A stretch of 64,000 nt of DNA from an uncultured Halieaceae bacterium (GTDB lineage: Bacteria > Pseudomonadota > Gammaproteobacteria > Pseudomonadales > Halieaceae). The stretch lies in the NCBI GenBank assembly GCA_938074045.1, contig CALJGI010000020.1:38159-102158 (forward strand), written 5' to 3'. Shown piece after piece: positions 1 through 8,316 of this stretch. The translations under genes were made by a program, and so were the position numbers. The notes beneath the pieces were generated by a model. That model had not been told where the DNA came from, made no database searches, and saw nothing but the letters and a program-made list of their open reading frames with translations. How positions within the stretch are numbered: position 1 is the stretch's first letter; each line of letters begins with the position of its first letter.

Positions 1-115
1 AGTCACAACTATGAAGACGCTGGGAGAACAGTTTGGTTCTGCAGCTGGACGTGATTAGCGATGAAGTGCCGGTTTTGTGCGTTGAGTAGCAAGCTCTGCG
101 ATACTTGTCAGGTGC
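1..115. other. Left edge: undecidable gene tail
   Basis: Two plus-strand frames are open from the left edge. One ends with TAG at 56-58 and reads as a helix-like C-terminus (ending GSAAGRD). Another is open from 15 and ends with TAG at 87-89. Either could be the 3' end of an upstream gene, and I cannot choose. A 25-codon frame starting with ATG at 61 contains CRFC and CDTC, a possible zinc-ribbon pattern, but it has no ribosome-binding site and overlaps the next gene. I see no tRNA or terminator. Confidence 0.25.
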
Positions 116-139
116 ATGAACGCTCTTCATGGGGGTAGC

Positions 140-733
140 ATGGCTTCACAGATAGAACTGGATCGAGTCATCCTGCGAGCGCGGAAGTGCCGCCTGTGCG
201 AGCCTGATCTTCCCCTGGGAGCAAGGCCGATTATTGCAGCCCACAGTGAAGCGCGGATATTACTGGTCGGACAGGCGCCGGGCACCCGCGTTCACGAAAC
301 GGGGGTAGCCTGGAATGATGCGAGTGGCGAAAGGATGCGGCAGTGGTTGTCTGTCGATGCCGATACGTTTTACGATCCACGCCAGTTTGCGATCATCCCT
401 ATGGGGTTTTGCTATCCGGGGCGAGGACGCTCGGGTGACAATCCACCGCGGCCTGAATGTGCTCCGCTCTGGCATGATTTGCTGCTGGAACAGTTGCCCG
501 ATATCAGACTGACGCTGCTGGTTGGACAATATGCGCAGGCGCGTTACCTGACAACTGGTAAAGGAAAGAACCTGACCGAAACGGTGAGGAGCTGGGAAGA
601 ATCCTCCAAAGGTATTTTTCCACTGCCCCATCCCAGTCCGCGCAATAATGTTTGGTTGCGCAAGAACCCGTGGTTTGAACGGGACCTGGTGCCTGCGCTG
701 CGCAGGTGTGTTGAGCAAGCCCTTAAAAGTTAA
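140..733 (+). CDS. Uracil-DNA glycosylase family protein
   Basis: The 197-residue protein belongs to the uracil-DNA glycosylase superfamily (single-domain, COG1573-like). GQAPG (residues 44-48) followed by WNDASG (58-63) fits the N-terminal uracil-binding loop, and HPSPRN (164-169) fits the C-terminal DNA-intercalating motif. A CRLC pair (17-20) is present, but I do not see the full four-Cys iron-sulfur set of family 4 enzymes, so the exact subfamily is open. The family excises uracil from DNA in the cytoplasm; substrate specificity here is inferred. ATG 140 is preferred because GGGGGT lies just upstream; an in-frame ATG at 116 lacks such a site. The next gene follows 7 bases later and is probably co-transcribed. 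Confidence 0.8.
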   Translation: MASQIELDRVILRARKCRLCEPDLPLGARPIIAAHSEARILLVGQAPGTRVHETGVAWNDASGERMRQWLSVDADTFYDPRQFAIIPMGFCYPGRGRSGDNPPRPECAPLWHDLLLEQLPDIRLTLLVGQYAQARYLTTGKGKNLTETVRSWEESSKGIFPLPHPSPRNNVWLRKNPWFERDLVPALRRCVEQALKS

Positions 734-740
734 TCAAACT

Positions 741-1664
741 ATGCACATATCTGCGGAACAATTTTTGGTACCCATTGATCTTGCCGCTTTTGGGATCAGT
801 ACCGCGACACGCCTGTATGTGGCTCGTCTGGATCTGCTTGATGATATCGCCCCAGGCAATAAGCGCTTCAAACTGGCTCCGCATCTGCAATGTGCCCGAG
901 AAAGTGGAAAATCCGGATTGCTCAGTTTTGGAGGCTGTTGGTCAAATCATCTGCATGCTTTGGCGAACGTTGGAGCTGCGGCCGGGTTTCGCACACACGC
1001 CATGGTTCGGGGTGAGAGAGTCGCTGCGCTTAGTCAAACCCTGCTGGACATGGAGCGCTCAGGTATGGCGCTTGAGTTTGTTGATCGAACGACTTATCGG
1101 CGTCGCAATGACCAGGACTATCTGGACGAGGTGAGAAAGCGCTACCCAGACTACTGGGTAATTCCGGAAGGGGGTGCCAGCCTTGTGGGTGCGCGGGGAT
1201 GTGCCGCTATTGCTGGATTAATACAGCGCTATTGTCCCGACGTGCAGATAGTGGCTGCCGCCTGTGGTACGGGCACCACTGTGGCAGGGCTCGTATCGGC
1301 GGGAATGTGCGAGGTCCGGGGCTATTCTGTCTTGCGTGACGGCGGAAGCATTGCAAAACGAGTACGCGAGTTCCTGCAGGAAATGTGTTTGGTCGAGGAG
1401 GCAAACTGGAGCATTCAGTCCAACGCACATGGGGGCGGCTACGCCAGACTACCTGATGCGTACCGGGAATTTTTGCTGCGCTTTGAGCACATCACTGGCA
1501 TTCCGCTGGATCCTGTATATACAGTGAAGATGCTCGTGGGGTTGTTGGAAGATATTGAGTACAGCAGGTGCGGAGACGCCAAATGTATTGTTGCTTTGCA
1601 TGGCGGTGGTATGCAGGGGCGAAGAGGATTTACGTCACTCCCGCCAGCCAGTTATCTGGAGTGA
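741..1664 (+). CDS. PLP enzyme, ACC deaminase/D-cysteine desulfhydrase family
   Basis: A 307-residue fold-type II pyridoxal-phosphate enzyme. Visible family marks are GNKRFKL (39-45), where Lys44 is the predicted PLP-binding lysine, GGCWSNH (64-70) for the GGxQSNH substrate loop, EGGASLVGARG (143-153) and the glycine-rich phosphate loop CGTGTT (175-180). Family members deaminate 1-aminocyclopropane-1-carboxylate or desulfhydrate D-cysteine; sequence alone does not settle the substrate. ATG 741 is chosen because the domain begins there; the longer frame opening at 648 would run far into the upstream gene. Its 3' end overlaps the convergent DUF1853 gene by 35 bases. Confidence 0.75.
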   Translation: MHISAEQFLVPIDLAAFGISTATRLYVARLDLLDDIAPGNKRFKLAPHLQCARESGKSGLLSFGGCWSNHLHALANVGAAAGFRTHAMVRGERVAALSQTLLDMERSGMALEFVDRTTYRRRNDQDYLDEVRKRYPDYWVIPEGGASLVGARGCAAIAGLIQRYCPDVQIVAAACGTGTTVAGLVSAGMCEVRGYSVLRDGGSIAKRVREFLQEMCLVEEANWSIQSNAHGGGYARLPDAYREFLLRFEHITGIPLDPVYTVKMLVGLLEDIEYSRCGDAKCIVALHGGGMQGRRGFTSLPPASYLE

Positions 1665-2553
1665 CAAAAAGCCGCCGGTCAGGCCTGATCCAGCCGTCTT
1701 CTTGTTCGCAAAGTACCAGAAGTTGAGGTCGTCCGGTAGATTGAATTTCCATCTCCAGATCCCTGAGTAAGGTAGCATGATTATGGTTGCGGGAGTCGAA
1801 CTGATCCGGTCTGGCGCTGATCCATTCACTGCGGTTTAGTAATTGCCAATTTTCCGCTGAACTTACATCTTCAATAAAGTCACGCAGTCGCATCCAGGTG
1901 TGTACCTGTTCCTGGTCTGCGATGACACTCGGCAGTGGCCTGGAGTTATACTGCGACCGAAACAACCAGCCCCGAAAAATCATCGCCTTCCGGTACTCAG
2001 AAGTGCCTGCCTTGACCAGTACATTGGTCCCGGCGGTCGTACTTCCCAGCTCCAGTTGATGTTCAATCATGTGCTGCACTTTTCTTTGCAGTGAATCCTT
2101 GCCGTCGGGACCAATCCAGTAGGAATCTAACTCCTGCGTTGGTTCGGGTATCTGCAGGTAGTACTTGAGAGCCAGTTCCAGATGGTATGTCTCTCCATCG
2201 ATCCTGTCTTCGACGAGGAGATCAAATTCACCGAGAGTTGATCCTTTGTCGCGCACCGGCAAATTTGATGCCAGCACAGCGAAATTGTGGTCATGCTGAA
2301 AGAAAAATGACCATAATCTCTCGAATCTGATTCCCAGCCGCTGTGAGTTTCGAGACGCCAACCACTCCAACAGCGGTGCGGGATAGCTGTCCAGTTCCTG
2401 CAGCCATTCTTTTCTCTCGGGTGTGAGGAGAACATGAAAATCAATGATTTCATCTGTGTCTGACTGGTAATCACCAACGCGTATCAATGGGGGCGAGAAG
2501 CAGGCCCAGGCCAGTTGTTGTACCGCTGGATTATTGAGTGTTAAACAGTCCAT
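1630..2553 (-). CDS. DUF1853 family protein
   Basis: A 307-residue protein recognised as DUF1853, an uncharacterised proteobacterial family. The arrangement GEFD (108-111) then HLELALK (124-130) resembles the D...(E/Q)xxxK core of PD-(D/E)XK nuclease-like folds, with Asp111, Glu126 and Lys130 as candidate metal or catalytic residues; that is inference from pattern. There is no signal peptide or membrane segment, so it should be cytoplasmic. It is divergent from nadK (65-base gap) and tail-to-tail with the PLP enzyme gene. Confidence 0.7.
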   Translation of the reverse strand: MDCLTLNNPAVQQLAWACFSPPLIRVGDYQSDTDEIIDFHVLLTPERKEWLQELDSYPAPLLEWLASRNSQRLGIRFERLWSFFFQHDHNFAVLASNLPVRDKGSTLGEFDLLVEDRIDGETYHLELALKYYLQIPEPTQELDSYWIGPDGKDSLQRKVQHMIEHQLELGSTTAGTNVLVKAGTSEYRKAMIFRGWLFRSQYNSRPLPSVIADQEQVHTWMRLRDFIEDVSSAENWQLLNRSEWISARPDQFDSRNHNHATLLRDLEMEIQSTGRPQLLVLCEQEDGWIRPDRRLFVTPDNWLAGVT

Positions 2554-2618
2554 GTGTAGACGTGACTTAAGTAGAGTGTGACTATACTATCAGGAGCCGT
2601 TTGAGTAATGGATAGGGC

Positions 2619-3503
2619 ATGAATCAGCAATTCAGTCGCATTGGCCTCATAGGACGTGGCCAGAACGAGCAGTTTCGTGAATCATTGCAGCGCCTGGTGA
2701 CTCTGATCACCAATCGCGGGCAGCCGCTGCTGGTCGAGAGCGCGCTGGCGGATCTGCTACCCGAGGGGAACGTACCTGCTTGCAACAGGATGGAAATTGG
2801 CGACTCTTCAGATCTCGTGATTGTTCTGGGGGGCGACGGCAGCATGTTGAGTGCTGCCCGGGATCTCGCACATCATCAGGTTCCCCTTCTGGGGGTTAAT
2901 CGTGGACGATTGGGATTCCTGACGGATGTATCGCCGGACGAAATCGAAGATCAGGTGTCAGCTGTTCTTAATGGGCAGTACAAAATGGAAGAGCGGTTTC
3001 TTTTGGACGTCGAAGTCTTACAGGGAGAGCAGGTTGTTGACACCGCTGGTGCTCTGAATGATGTAGTTGTCAGTTCTGGTACCACAGCACGTATGATGGA
3101 ATTTGATCTCAGTGTTAACGATGTATTTGTCTATCGACAGCGGGCGGATGGCATGATTGTTTCTACCCCGACCGGCAGCACAGCATATTCCATGTCCGGG
3201 GGAGGTCCCATCATGCATCCTTCGCTGGATGCAATTCTTCTCTTGCCAATGTATCCGCATACCCTGAGTAGTCGGCCCATTGTTATAGATGGTAATAGCG
3301 ACATTCGAATCACCATCGGTGAACACGACAGTGACAGTATCCCGGTAACCTGTGATGGTCAGGACAAGCTTAACGTCTCGGCTGGCAATGTTGTTCGAAT
3401 CAATAAAAAGAACGATAAACTGTTTCTGGTGCACCCTCAGGGGCATGATTTTTACGCCAGCTGTCGGGACAAGCTAAGCTGGAGCAGTAGTCTGGTCCAT
3501 TGA
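2619..3503 (+). CDS. nadK: NAD kinase
   Basis: ATP-dependent phosphorylation of NAD to NADP in the cytoplasm. The 294-residue length is typical of bacterial NAD kinases. Visible signatures are GGDGSML (71-77), containing the catalytic Asp, LNDVV (147-151), TPTGSTAY (183-190) and GGGPIMHP (194-201). The ATG at 2619 is preceded by GGATAGGG. A TATACT box lies at about 2583-2588 in the short gap to the divergent DUF1853 gene, without a convincing -35. The stop overlaps the start of the rhomboid gene, so the two are translationally coupled. Confidence 0.97.
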   Translation: MNQQFSRIGLIGRGQNEQFRESLQRLVTLITNRGQPLLVESALADLLPEGNVPACNRMEIGDSSDLVIVLGGDGSMLSAARDLAHHQVPLLGVNRGRLGFLTDVSPDEIEDQVSAVLNGQYKMEERFLLDVEVLQGEQVVDTAGALNDVVVSSGTTARMMEFDLSVNDVFVYRQRADGMIVSTPTGSTAYSMSGGGPIMHPSLDAILLLPMYPHTLSSRPIVIDGNSDIRITIGEHDSDSIPVTCDGQDKLNVSAGNVVRINKKNDKLFLVHPQGHDFYASCRDKLSWSSSLVH

Positions 3504-4162
3504 CGAGCATCAATACGCAATCAGAGTCGCCAGCCGCTGCCACAGTGCGTTGGCGTGGCCGGCCCATTACGCTGACCCTCATAGGACTGAGCGCGCTTGG
3601 ATTCCTGCTGTTTTCGGTGGATGGTGATCTGCAGTGGGTGCGGTTTTTCACCTTCACAGGTTTTCAGATCAGTGGTAACTCAATTCTTTTTGAGGAACGG
3701 CCCTGGGAGCTCTGGCGTTGGCTTACCCCGGTATTTCTGCATTTTGGTTGGCTCCACCTGGTATTCAACAGCCTTTGGACTTGGGATCTGGGTGGCAAAA
3801 TAGAGGAAACGGGGGGTGGCGCTCTGATGGCCGCTCTGGTTTTGTTAAGCGCTGTGGGATCTAATTATGCCCAATTTTTGGCAAGTGGCCCCAGTTTGTT
3901 CGGCGGCTTGTCTGGGGTCGTGTATGCCCTGTTGGGATTTTCACTGGTCGTGCAATATGTTCTTCCTTCCTTTGGAGTTCGAAATCCACCAGCGGTTTAC
4001 GTCATGATGCTGATATGGCTGCTGCTTTGTATGAGTGGTGTTATCGAGGTACTGGGGTTTGGTGCCATCGCGAACGGAGCTCATCTCGGGGGACTGTTGC
4101 TGGGAATTGCCGCGGGTACATTGTATGCCTTGCCGAGGCGCTTTATTTCGAGGGGGACGTGA
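3500..4162 (+). CDS. Rhomboid family intramembrane serine protease
   Basis: A 220-residue inner-membrane protein with several hydrophobic helices. Catalytic Ser138 lies in GGLSGVVY and catalytic His195 in NGAHLGG. The oxyanion-side pattern HFGWLHLVFN (His81, His86, Asn90) matches the GlpG H-x4-H-x3-N motif. It cleaves transmembrane substrates within the bilayer; its substrates are unknown. The start appears to be TTG at 3500, overlapping the nadK stop; GTG at 3546 is an alternative that still keeps the whole catalytic core. It overlaps the next gene by one base (TGATG). Confidence 0.9.
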   Translation: MTSINTQSESPAAATVRWRGRPITLTLIGLSALGFLLFSVDGDLQWVRFFTFTGFQISGNSILFEERPWELWRWLTPVFLHFGWLHLVFNSLWTWDLGGKIEETGGGALMAALVLLSAVGSNYAQFLASGPSLFGGLSGVVYALLGFSLVVQYVLPSFGVRNPPAVYVMMLIWLLLCMSGVIEVLGFGAIANGAHLGGLLLGIAAGTLYALPRRFISRGT

Positions 4163-4434
4163 TGGAATTTGCGGAACTGATCAATAACCTCGATGCAGAT
4201 ACCTGTGATCGATTGCGGCGAGCTCTGGAACTCGGCAAGTGGCCGGATGGCCGGCTGCTGTCAAGAGATCAGAAAGAACTGTGTATGCAGGCTGTGATTG
4301 CCTTTGATCACAGACATAAAGAGTTGAAACAAAGAGTGGGTTATATAGATCGAGGTAGCAAGGCGGAAACTTTTTCCGGGTCTGACCACGCCGAAACCTT
4401 GATCTGGCGTGAATCAGTGGATGAATCATCATGA
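4162..4434 (+). CDS. DUF1315 (YeaC-like) small protein
   Basis: A 90-residue soluble protein of the DUF1315 family, function unknown. It begins MEFAELINNLDADT and contains the compact helical region with KWPDGRLLS (about 34-42) typical of the family. The ATG shares its A with the stop of the rhomboid gene, so translation is coupled. The frame is open upstream to 4015, but that part lies inside the rhomboid gene and is not real coding. The tail is charged and low in hydrophobics. It sits in the conserved nadK-rhomboid-DUF1315-DUF2797-pepN block. Confidence 0.8.
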   Translation: MEFAELINNLDADTCDRLRRALELGKWPDGRLLSRDQKELCMQAVIAFDHRHKELKQRVGYIDRGSKAETFSGSDHAETLIWRESVDESS

Positions 4435-4474
4435 TCTGGGATGCCGCGTTCAATCGTGGATGGGAGGTTAGGTA

Positions 4475-5308
4475 ATGAGTGAGTGTCTGGCAGAAGGTAG
4501 CGTCAGCAAGATGAAGACCGCGCTGACAGGTCCAGTGGAATATAAACTACCGATTGGAGATGAGTTAGTTCCGCTGAACGCGTTGATCGGTCACAGCTTG
4601 CAAATAGACAACCTGGGGGTGATCAATTGTATCCATTGTGGACGCGTTACAAAAAAGAGCTTTAGTCAGGGATATTGCTATCCCTGTTTTTCATCACTTG
4701 CCCAATGCGATAGCTGCATCATGAGTCCCGAGAAATGTCATTTCGCCGCTGGTACCTGCCGGGAGCCAGAGTGGGGAGAAACCAACTGCATGATTGATCA
4801 TGTGGTTTACCTGGCCAATTCTTCAGGTCTAAAAGTTGGTATTACCCGAGGAACGCAGATTCCCACCCGCTGGGTAGACCAGGGAGCAATTCAGGCGGTG
4901 CCGGTATTGCGCGTCGCCACACGTCATCTCTCAGGTCTGGCGGAAGTTGTATTTAAAGAACATACCGCAGACCGAACCAACTGGCGCGCCATGTTAAAAG
5001 GGGAGGTTGCAGAGCTCGATATGATCGCGGAGCGGGAACGTCTGCTCAGTCTATGCGAGAACGCGCTCAAGGCATTGCAGAATGAACACGGTTTGCTCGC
5101 TGTACAGCTAGTGGCTGATGCTGATGTTATCGATATTGAGTATCCCGTGGTAAGGCATCCGCAGAAAGTGGTCAGTTTTAATCTGGACAAGACTCCCAGT
5201 GCTGTGGGGACACTCGAAGGCATAAAAGGCCAATATTTGATGTTTGACACCGGAGTCATCAATATTCGGAAATACGGCGGTTATCGGCTGCGTTTAACCA
5301 GTCTCTAG
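4475..5308 (+). CDS. DUF2797 family protein (zinc-binding, GIY-YIG-like)
   Basis: A 277-residue protein recognised as DUF2797. The N-terminal half carries eight cysteines (52, 55, 68, 71, 78, 81, 88, 95) in CxxC pairs, which should bind one or two zinc ions. Next comes VVYLANSS...LKVGITR (110-125), resembling the opening of a GIY-YIG nuclease fold, with Arg132 downstream. Nuclease activity is inference; the family is uncharacterised as far as I know. A strong GGAGG lies just upstream of ATG 4475. pepN follows 12 bases later. Confidence 0.8.
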   Translation: MSECLAEGSVSKMKTALTGPVEYKLPIGDELVPLNALIGHSLQIDNLGVINCIHCGRVTKKSFSQGYCYPCFSSLAQCDSCIMSPEKCHFAAGTCREPEWGETNCMIDHVVYLANSSGLKVGITRGTQIPTRWVDQGAIQAVPVLRVATRHLSGLAEVVFKEHTADRTNWRAMLKGEVAELDMIAERERLLSLCENALKALQNEHGLLAVQLVADADVIDIEYPVVRHPQKVVSFNLDKTPSAVGTLEGIKGQYLMFDTGVINIRKYGGYRLRLTSL

Positions 5309-5320
5309 ACGGAAATAAAT

Positions 5321-7984
5321 ATGAAAGATGCACAACCTCAAACCATATATAGACGTGACTACCAGCCGCCAGGCTACCTCATTGACGAGACGCACCTGGA
5401 GTTTGAGTTGCACGAAGAATTCACGATGGTGCACTCCCGACTTTTGATGCGTCGCAACGCTGCGGCCCCGGGCGCTGCACTCGAGTTGCAGGGGAAAGAG
5501 CTCGAATTGATAGAGCTCCGTATCGACGGAAAAGTGCTCACCGAGGCTGAGTATACCGTGCAGGAAAATACGCTTTTCATTGCCCAGCCGCCAGATACTT
5601 TTCAGTTAAGCTGCGTGAATAAGATACGCCCCCAGGAAAACACGGAGTTGGAGGGCTTGTACAAATCCAGAACTATGTTCTGCACCCAATGTGAGGCGGA
5701 GGGATTCAGACGCATTACTTATTTTCTGGACCGACCAGATGTGATGTCTGTGTACACCGTGCGGATCGAGGCTGATCGAGATCGTTATCCACTGTTGCTA
5801 AGTAATGGTAACCGCTCCGCCGGTGGTGATCTGCCCGGCAACCGTCACTGGGCCGAGTGGCATGATCCCTTTCCGAAGCCAAGCTATCTGTTTGCAATGG
5901 TGGCGGCAGATCTGCAGGTGATGACAGATTCATTTGACACTGCCAGTGGTCGGACCGTGGAACTCAATATATATGTAGAAGAAAAAGACCTGGATAAGAT
6001 TGACCACGCCATGACCGCATTAAAGGATTCCATGCGTTGGGACGAGGAGGTTTATGGTCGGGAATATGATCTGGACTTATTCAATATTGTTGCTGTTGAT
6101 GACTTTAATATGGGGGCGATGGAAAATAAAAGCCTTAATATATTCAACACTTCCTGTGTGCTTGCACATCCTGAAACTACCACGGATACCAACTTTCAGC
6201 GCGTTGAGAGTATTGTTGCTCATGAGTATTTCCATAATTGGTCGGGAAACCGTGTTACCTGTCGAGATTGGTTTCAGCTCAGTCTCAAAGAGGGTTTTAC
6301 GGTGTTTCGTGATGCCGAATTCTCGGCCGATCAGGGGTCGAGAACGGTCAAGAGAGTTGAAGATGTCAATTTTCTCAGGACCGTGCAGTTTGCGGAGGAC
6401 GCCGGCCCTCTGGCGCATCCGGTGAGGCCTGACTCCTACCTGGAGATCAACAACTTCTATACCACCACCGTATATGAAAAAGGGGCGGAAGTGGTGCGTA
6501 TGCTGCATCAGCTGCTCGGGCCAGAACAATTCAGGGCCGGTTCTGACCTCTACTTTTCCCGCCACGATGGCCAGGCGGTGACCTGTGATGATTTTGTGTG
6601 CGCCATGGAGGAGGTTTCTGGTCTGGATCTGGGTCAGTTTCGACTCTGGTACAGCCAGGCTGGAACGCCGCGTTTGCAAGTCAGCAGTAACTACGACGCC
6701 GAATTGAAGCAGTACACCCTGGCGATAAAGCAGTCCTGTCCATCGACACCGGGTCAGCCTGTCAAGGAGCCTTTTCACATCCCATTGTCTATGGGTTTAC
6801 TGGGCGAGGCTGGTGATTTGCGACTGGAGATTGCCGGTAAAGATTCAGATCCTGAGTGTAGTGACAACACTACCTGTGTACTCAATGTAACCCAGGCGGA
6901 TCAGGAGTTCGTTTTCGCTGGTATGCAGGAGCGTCCGGTACCTTCGTTGCTGAGAAATTTTTCCGCGCCTGTTGTGCTGGATTACGACTACAGCCGAGAA
7001 GAATTGGCTTTTATTATGAGTCGCGATTCCAACGGCTTTTGTCGCTGGGATGCTGCGCAGCAACTGGCTATTCTTGTGCTTCAGGAGCAGATCGAGGCGG
7101 CAGGGCTTGGTGTGAAACTGGGTGTTGATGAGACCCTGCTCGATGCGGCTTCCATTCTGCTTAGTGATCGTTCACTTGATCCGGCCATGGTGGCTCTTAT
7201 GCTGCAGCTGCCTGGCGAGACCTATCTGGCGGATATGGCGGAAGAAATAGATGTCATTGCCATCCACAGAGCGAGGAGAAAGGTTGCAGTAGCGCTGGGT
7301 CTTCGCAATCAGGGGCTACTGATGGATCGCTACACTGAATTGACCAGCGATGAACCGTATGCGCCCACGGCCGCGCAGATTGCCCGGCGTAGCTTGCGCA
7401 ACGTCTGTCTCAGCTATCTCGTGATTTCTGAAACAGCGGGGGCAATACCACTGGCCGCAGGTCAGTTTGAGAGTGCGAGTAATATGACTGATCAACTCGC
7501 GGCGCTGACGACTTTGGTTGACAGCGAGGATCGCGCAGGCGCAAACGTTGCTCTGGGACAGTTTTACGATCGTTGGCAGAATGAGACGCTGGTAGTTAAT
7601 ACATGGTTGCAGGTTCAGGCTCGGTCCCGGCACACGGATACCGTGGAAAGGGTGCGCGAACTGACCCGACACTCTGCCTATGAACGCACCAACCCCAATC
7701 GAGTGCGTTCGCTGTATGGCGTGTTTGGGCGTGCGAATCCCGTAAATTTCCACCGCGCAGACGGGGCGGGTTATCGACTACTGAGTGACACGGTGATCGA
7801 ACTGGACCCTATCAATAGCAAAACGGCCGCGGGCTTGCTGGATCCTTTCACCAGATGGCGTCGCTATGGTGCCAATGCCTCATTGATGGAAGCCGAGCTA
7901 CAGCGCATTCTTGCAGTCCCGAACTTGTCCGTTGATGCCTACGAAATCATCAACAAGTGTCTGGCTGCTCCCGCCGGAGAATAA
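5321..7984 (+). CDS. pepN: Aminopeptidase N (M1 family)
   Basis: An 887-residue zinc metallopeptidase that removes N-terminal residues from peptides in the cytoplasm. GAMEN (265-269) is the exopeptidase motif. HEYFH (301-305) plus Glu324 form the HExxH-x18-E zinc site, at almost the same positions as in E. coli PepN. Length and C-terminal helical domain are full size, and there is no signal peptide. It is the last gene of the nadK cluster and is followed by a 308-base gap holding a gene relic. Confidence 0.97.
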   Translation: MKDAQPQTIYRRDYQPPGYLIDETHLEFELHEEFTMVHSRLLMRRNAAAPGAALELQGKELELIELRIDGKVLTEAEYTVQENTLFIAQPPDTFQLSCVNKIRPQENTELEGLYKSRTMFCTQCEAEGFRRITYFLDRPDVMSVYTVRIEADRDRYPLLLSNGNRSAGGDLPGNRHWAEWHDPFPKPSYLFAMVAADLQVMTDSFDTASGRTVELNIYVEEKDLDKIDHAMTALKDSMRWDEEVYGREYDLDLFNIVAVDDFNMGAMENKSLNIFNTSCVLAHPETTTDTNFQRVESIVAHEYFHNWSGNRVTCRDWFQLSLKEGFTVFRDAEFSADQGSRTVKRVEDVNFLRTVQFAEDAGPLAHPVRPDSYLEINNFYTTTVYEKGAEVVRMLHQLLGPEQFRAGSDLYFSRHDGQAVTCDDFVCAMEEVSGLDLGQFRLWYSQAGTPRLQVSSNYDAELKQYTLAIKQSCPSTPGQPVKEPFHIPLSMGLLGEAGDLRLEIAGKDSDPECSDNTTCVLNVTQADQEFVFAGMQERPVPSLLRNFSAPVVLDYDYSREELAFIMSRDSNGFCRWDAAQQLAILVLQEQIEAAGLGVKLGVDETLLDAASILLSDRSLDPAMVALMLQLPGETYLADMAEEIDVIAIHRARRKVAVALGLRNQGLLMDRYTELTSDEPYAPTAAQIARRSLRNVCLSYLVISETAGAIPLAAGQFESASNMTDQLAALTTLVDSEDRAGANVALGQFYDRWQNETLVVNTWLQVQARSRHTDTVERVRELTRHSAYERTNPNRVRSLYGVFGRANPVNFHRADGAGYRLLSDTVIELDPINSKTAAGLLDPFTRWRRYGANASLMEAELQRILAVPNLSVDAYEIINKCLAAPAGE

Positions 7985-8001
7985 TCCTACCTTATATTTG
8001 A

Positions 8002-8316
8002 TCAGGCGGGCCGCTGGCAGGTGCAGGCCACAGCGCGAACCTGCGCCATCGCCACGCAATTCGCGATGAACAGGCCTCTTCCTCAACTCCCAATACCGAG
8101 GGTGAATGTTTGGAGTTCACACCTGCGGTTGCGTACGCCATCAACGAATCTGTGGCGCAGCGCGGTGCCCACAAGATACCACTATAGCCGGATTTGAAGG
8201 TTGCCCTGCAATTTACGACCAATAACAGCTGGAGGGTATCGGTCAGTTACGCATTTTTACAAAGGGTACAGACTGCCAGATTCCCAGCTCGATCAATGGT
8301 GGTAAAGGCCAGGTAG
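8002..8316 (+). pseudogene. Relic of an outer-membrane beta-barrel protein C-terminus
   Basis: This gap has no intact gene. One plus-strand frame is readable for 105 codons with a single internal TAG at 8185-8187 and no start codon that would give a full protein. Before the stop it reads EFTPAVAYAINESVA; after it come a short hydrophobic stretch and NNSWRVSVSYAF. Alternating hydrophobic strands and a terminal aromatic are what the last strands of a beta-barrel look like. I infer a decayed porin- or transporter-like gene that has lost its 5' part. The 3' end runs into the convergent batD gene. A chance open frame cannot be ruled out. Confidence 0.4.

Noticed and set aside
1513..1524. CTGTATATACAG, reminiscent of a LexA (SOS) box
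   Set aside because: A LexA box needs CTGT-N8-ACAG; here the spacer is 4 bases, and the site is deep inside the coding region of the PLP enzyme.
6077..6778. 233-codon minus-strand frame inside pepN
   Set aside because: It lies wholly within a well-supported gene, has no recognisable domain, and reflects codon bias of the opposite strand.
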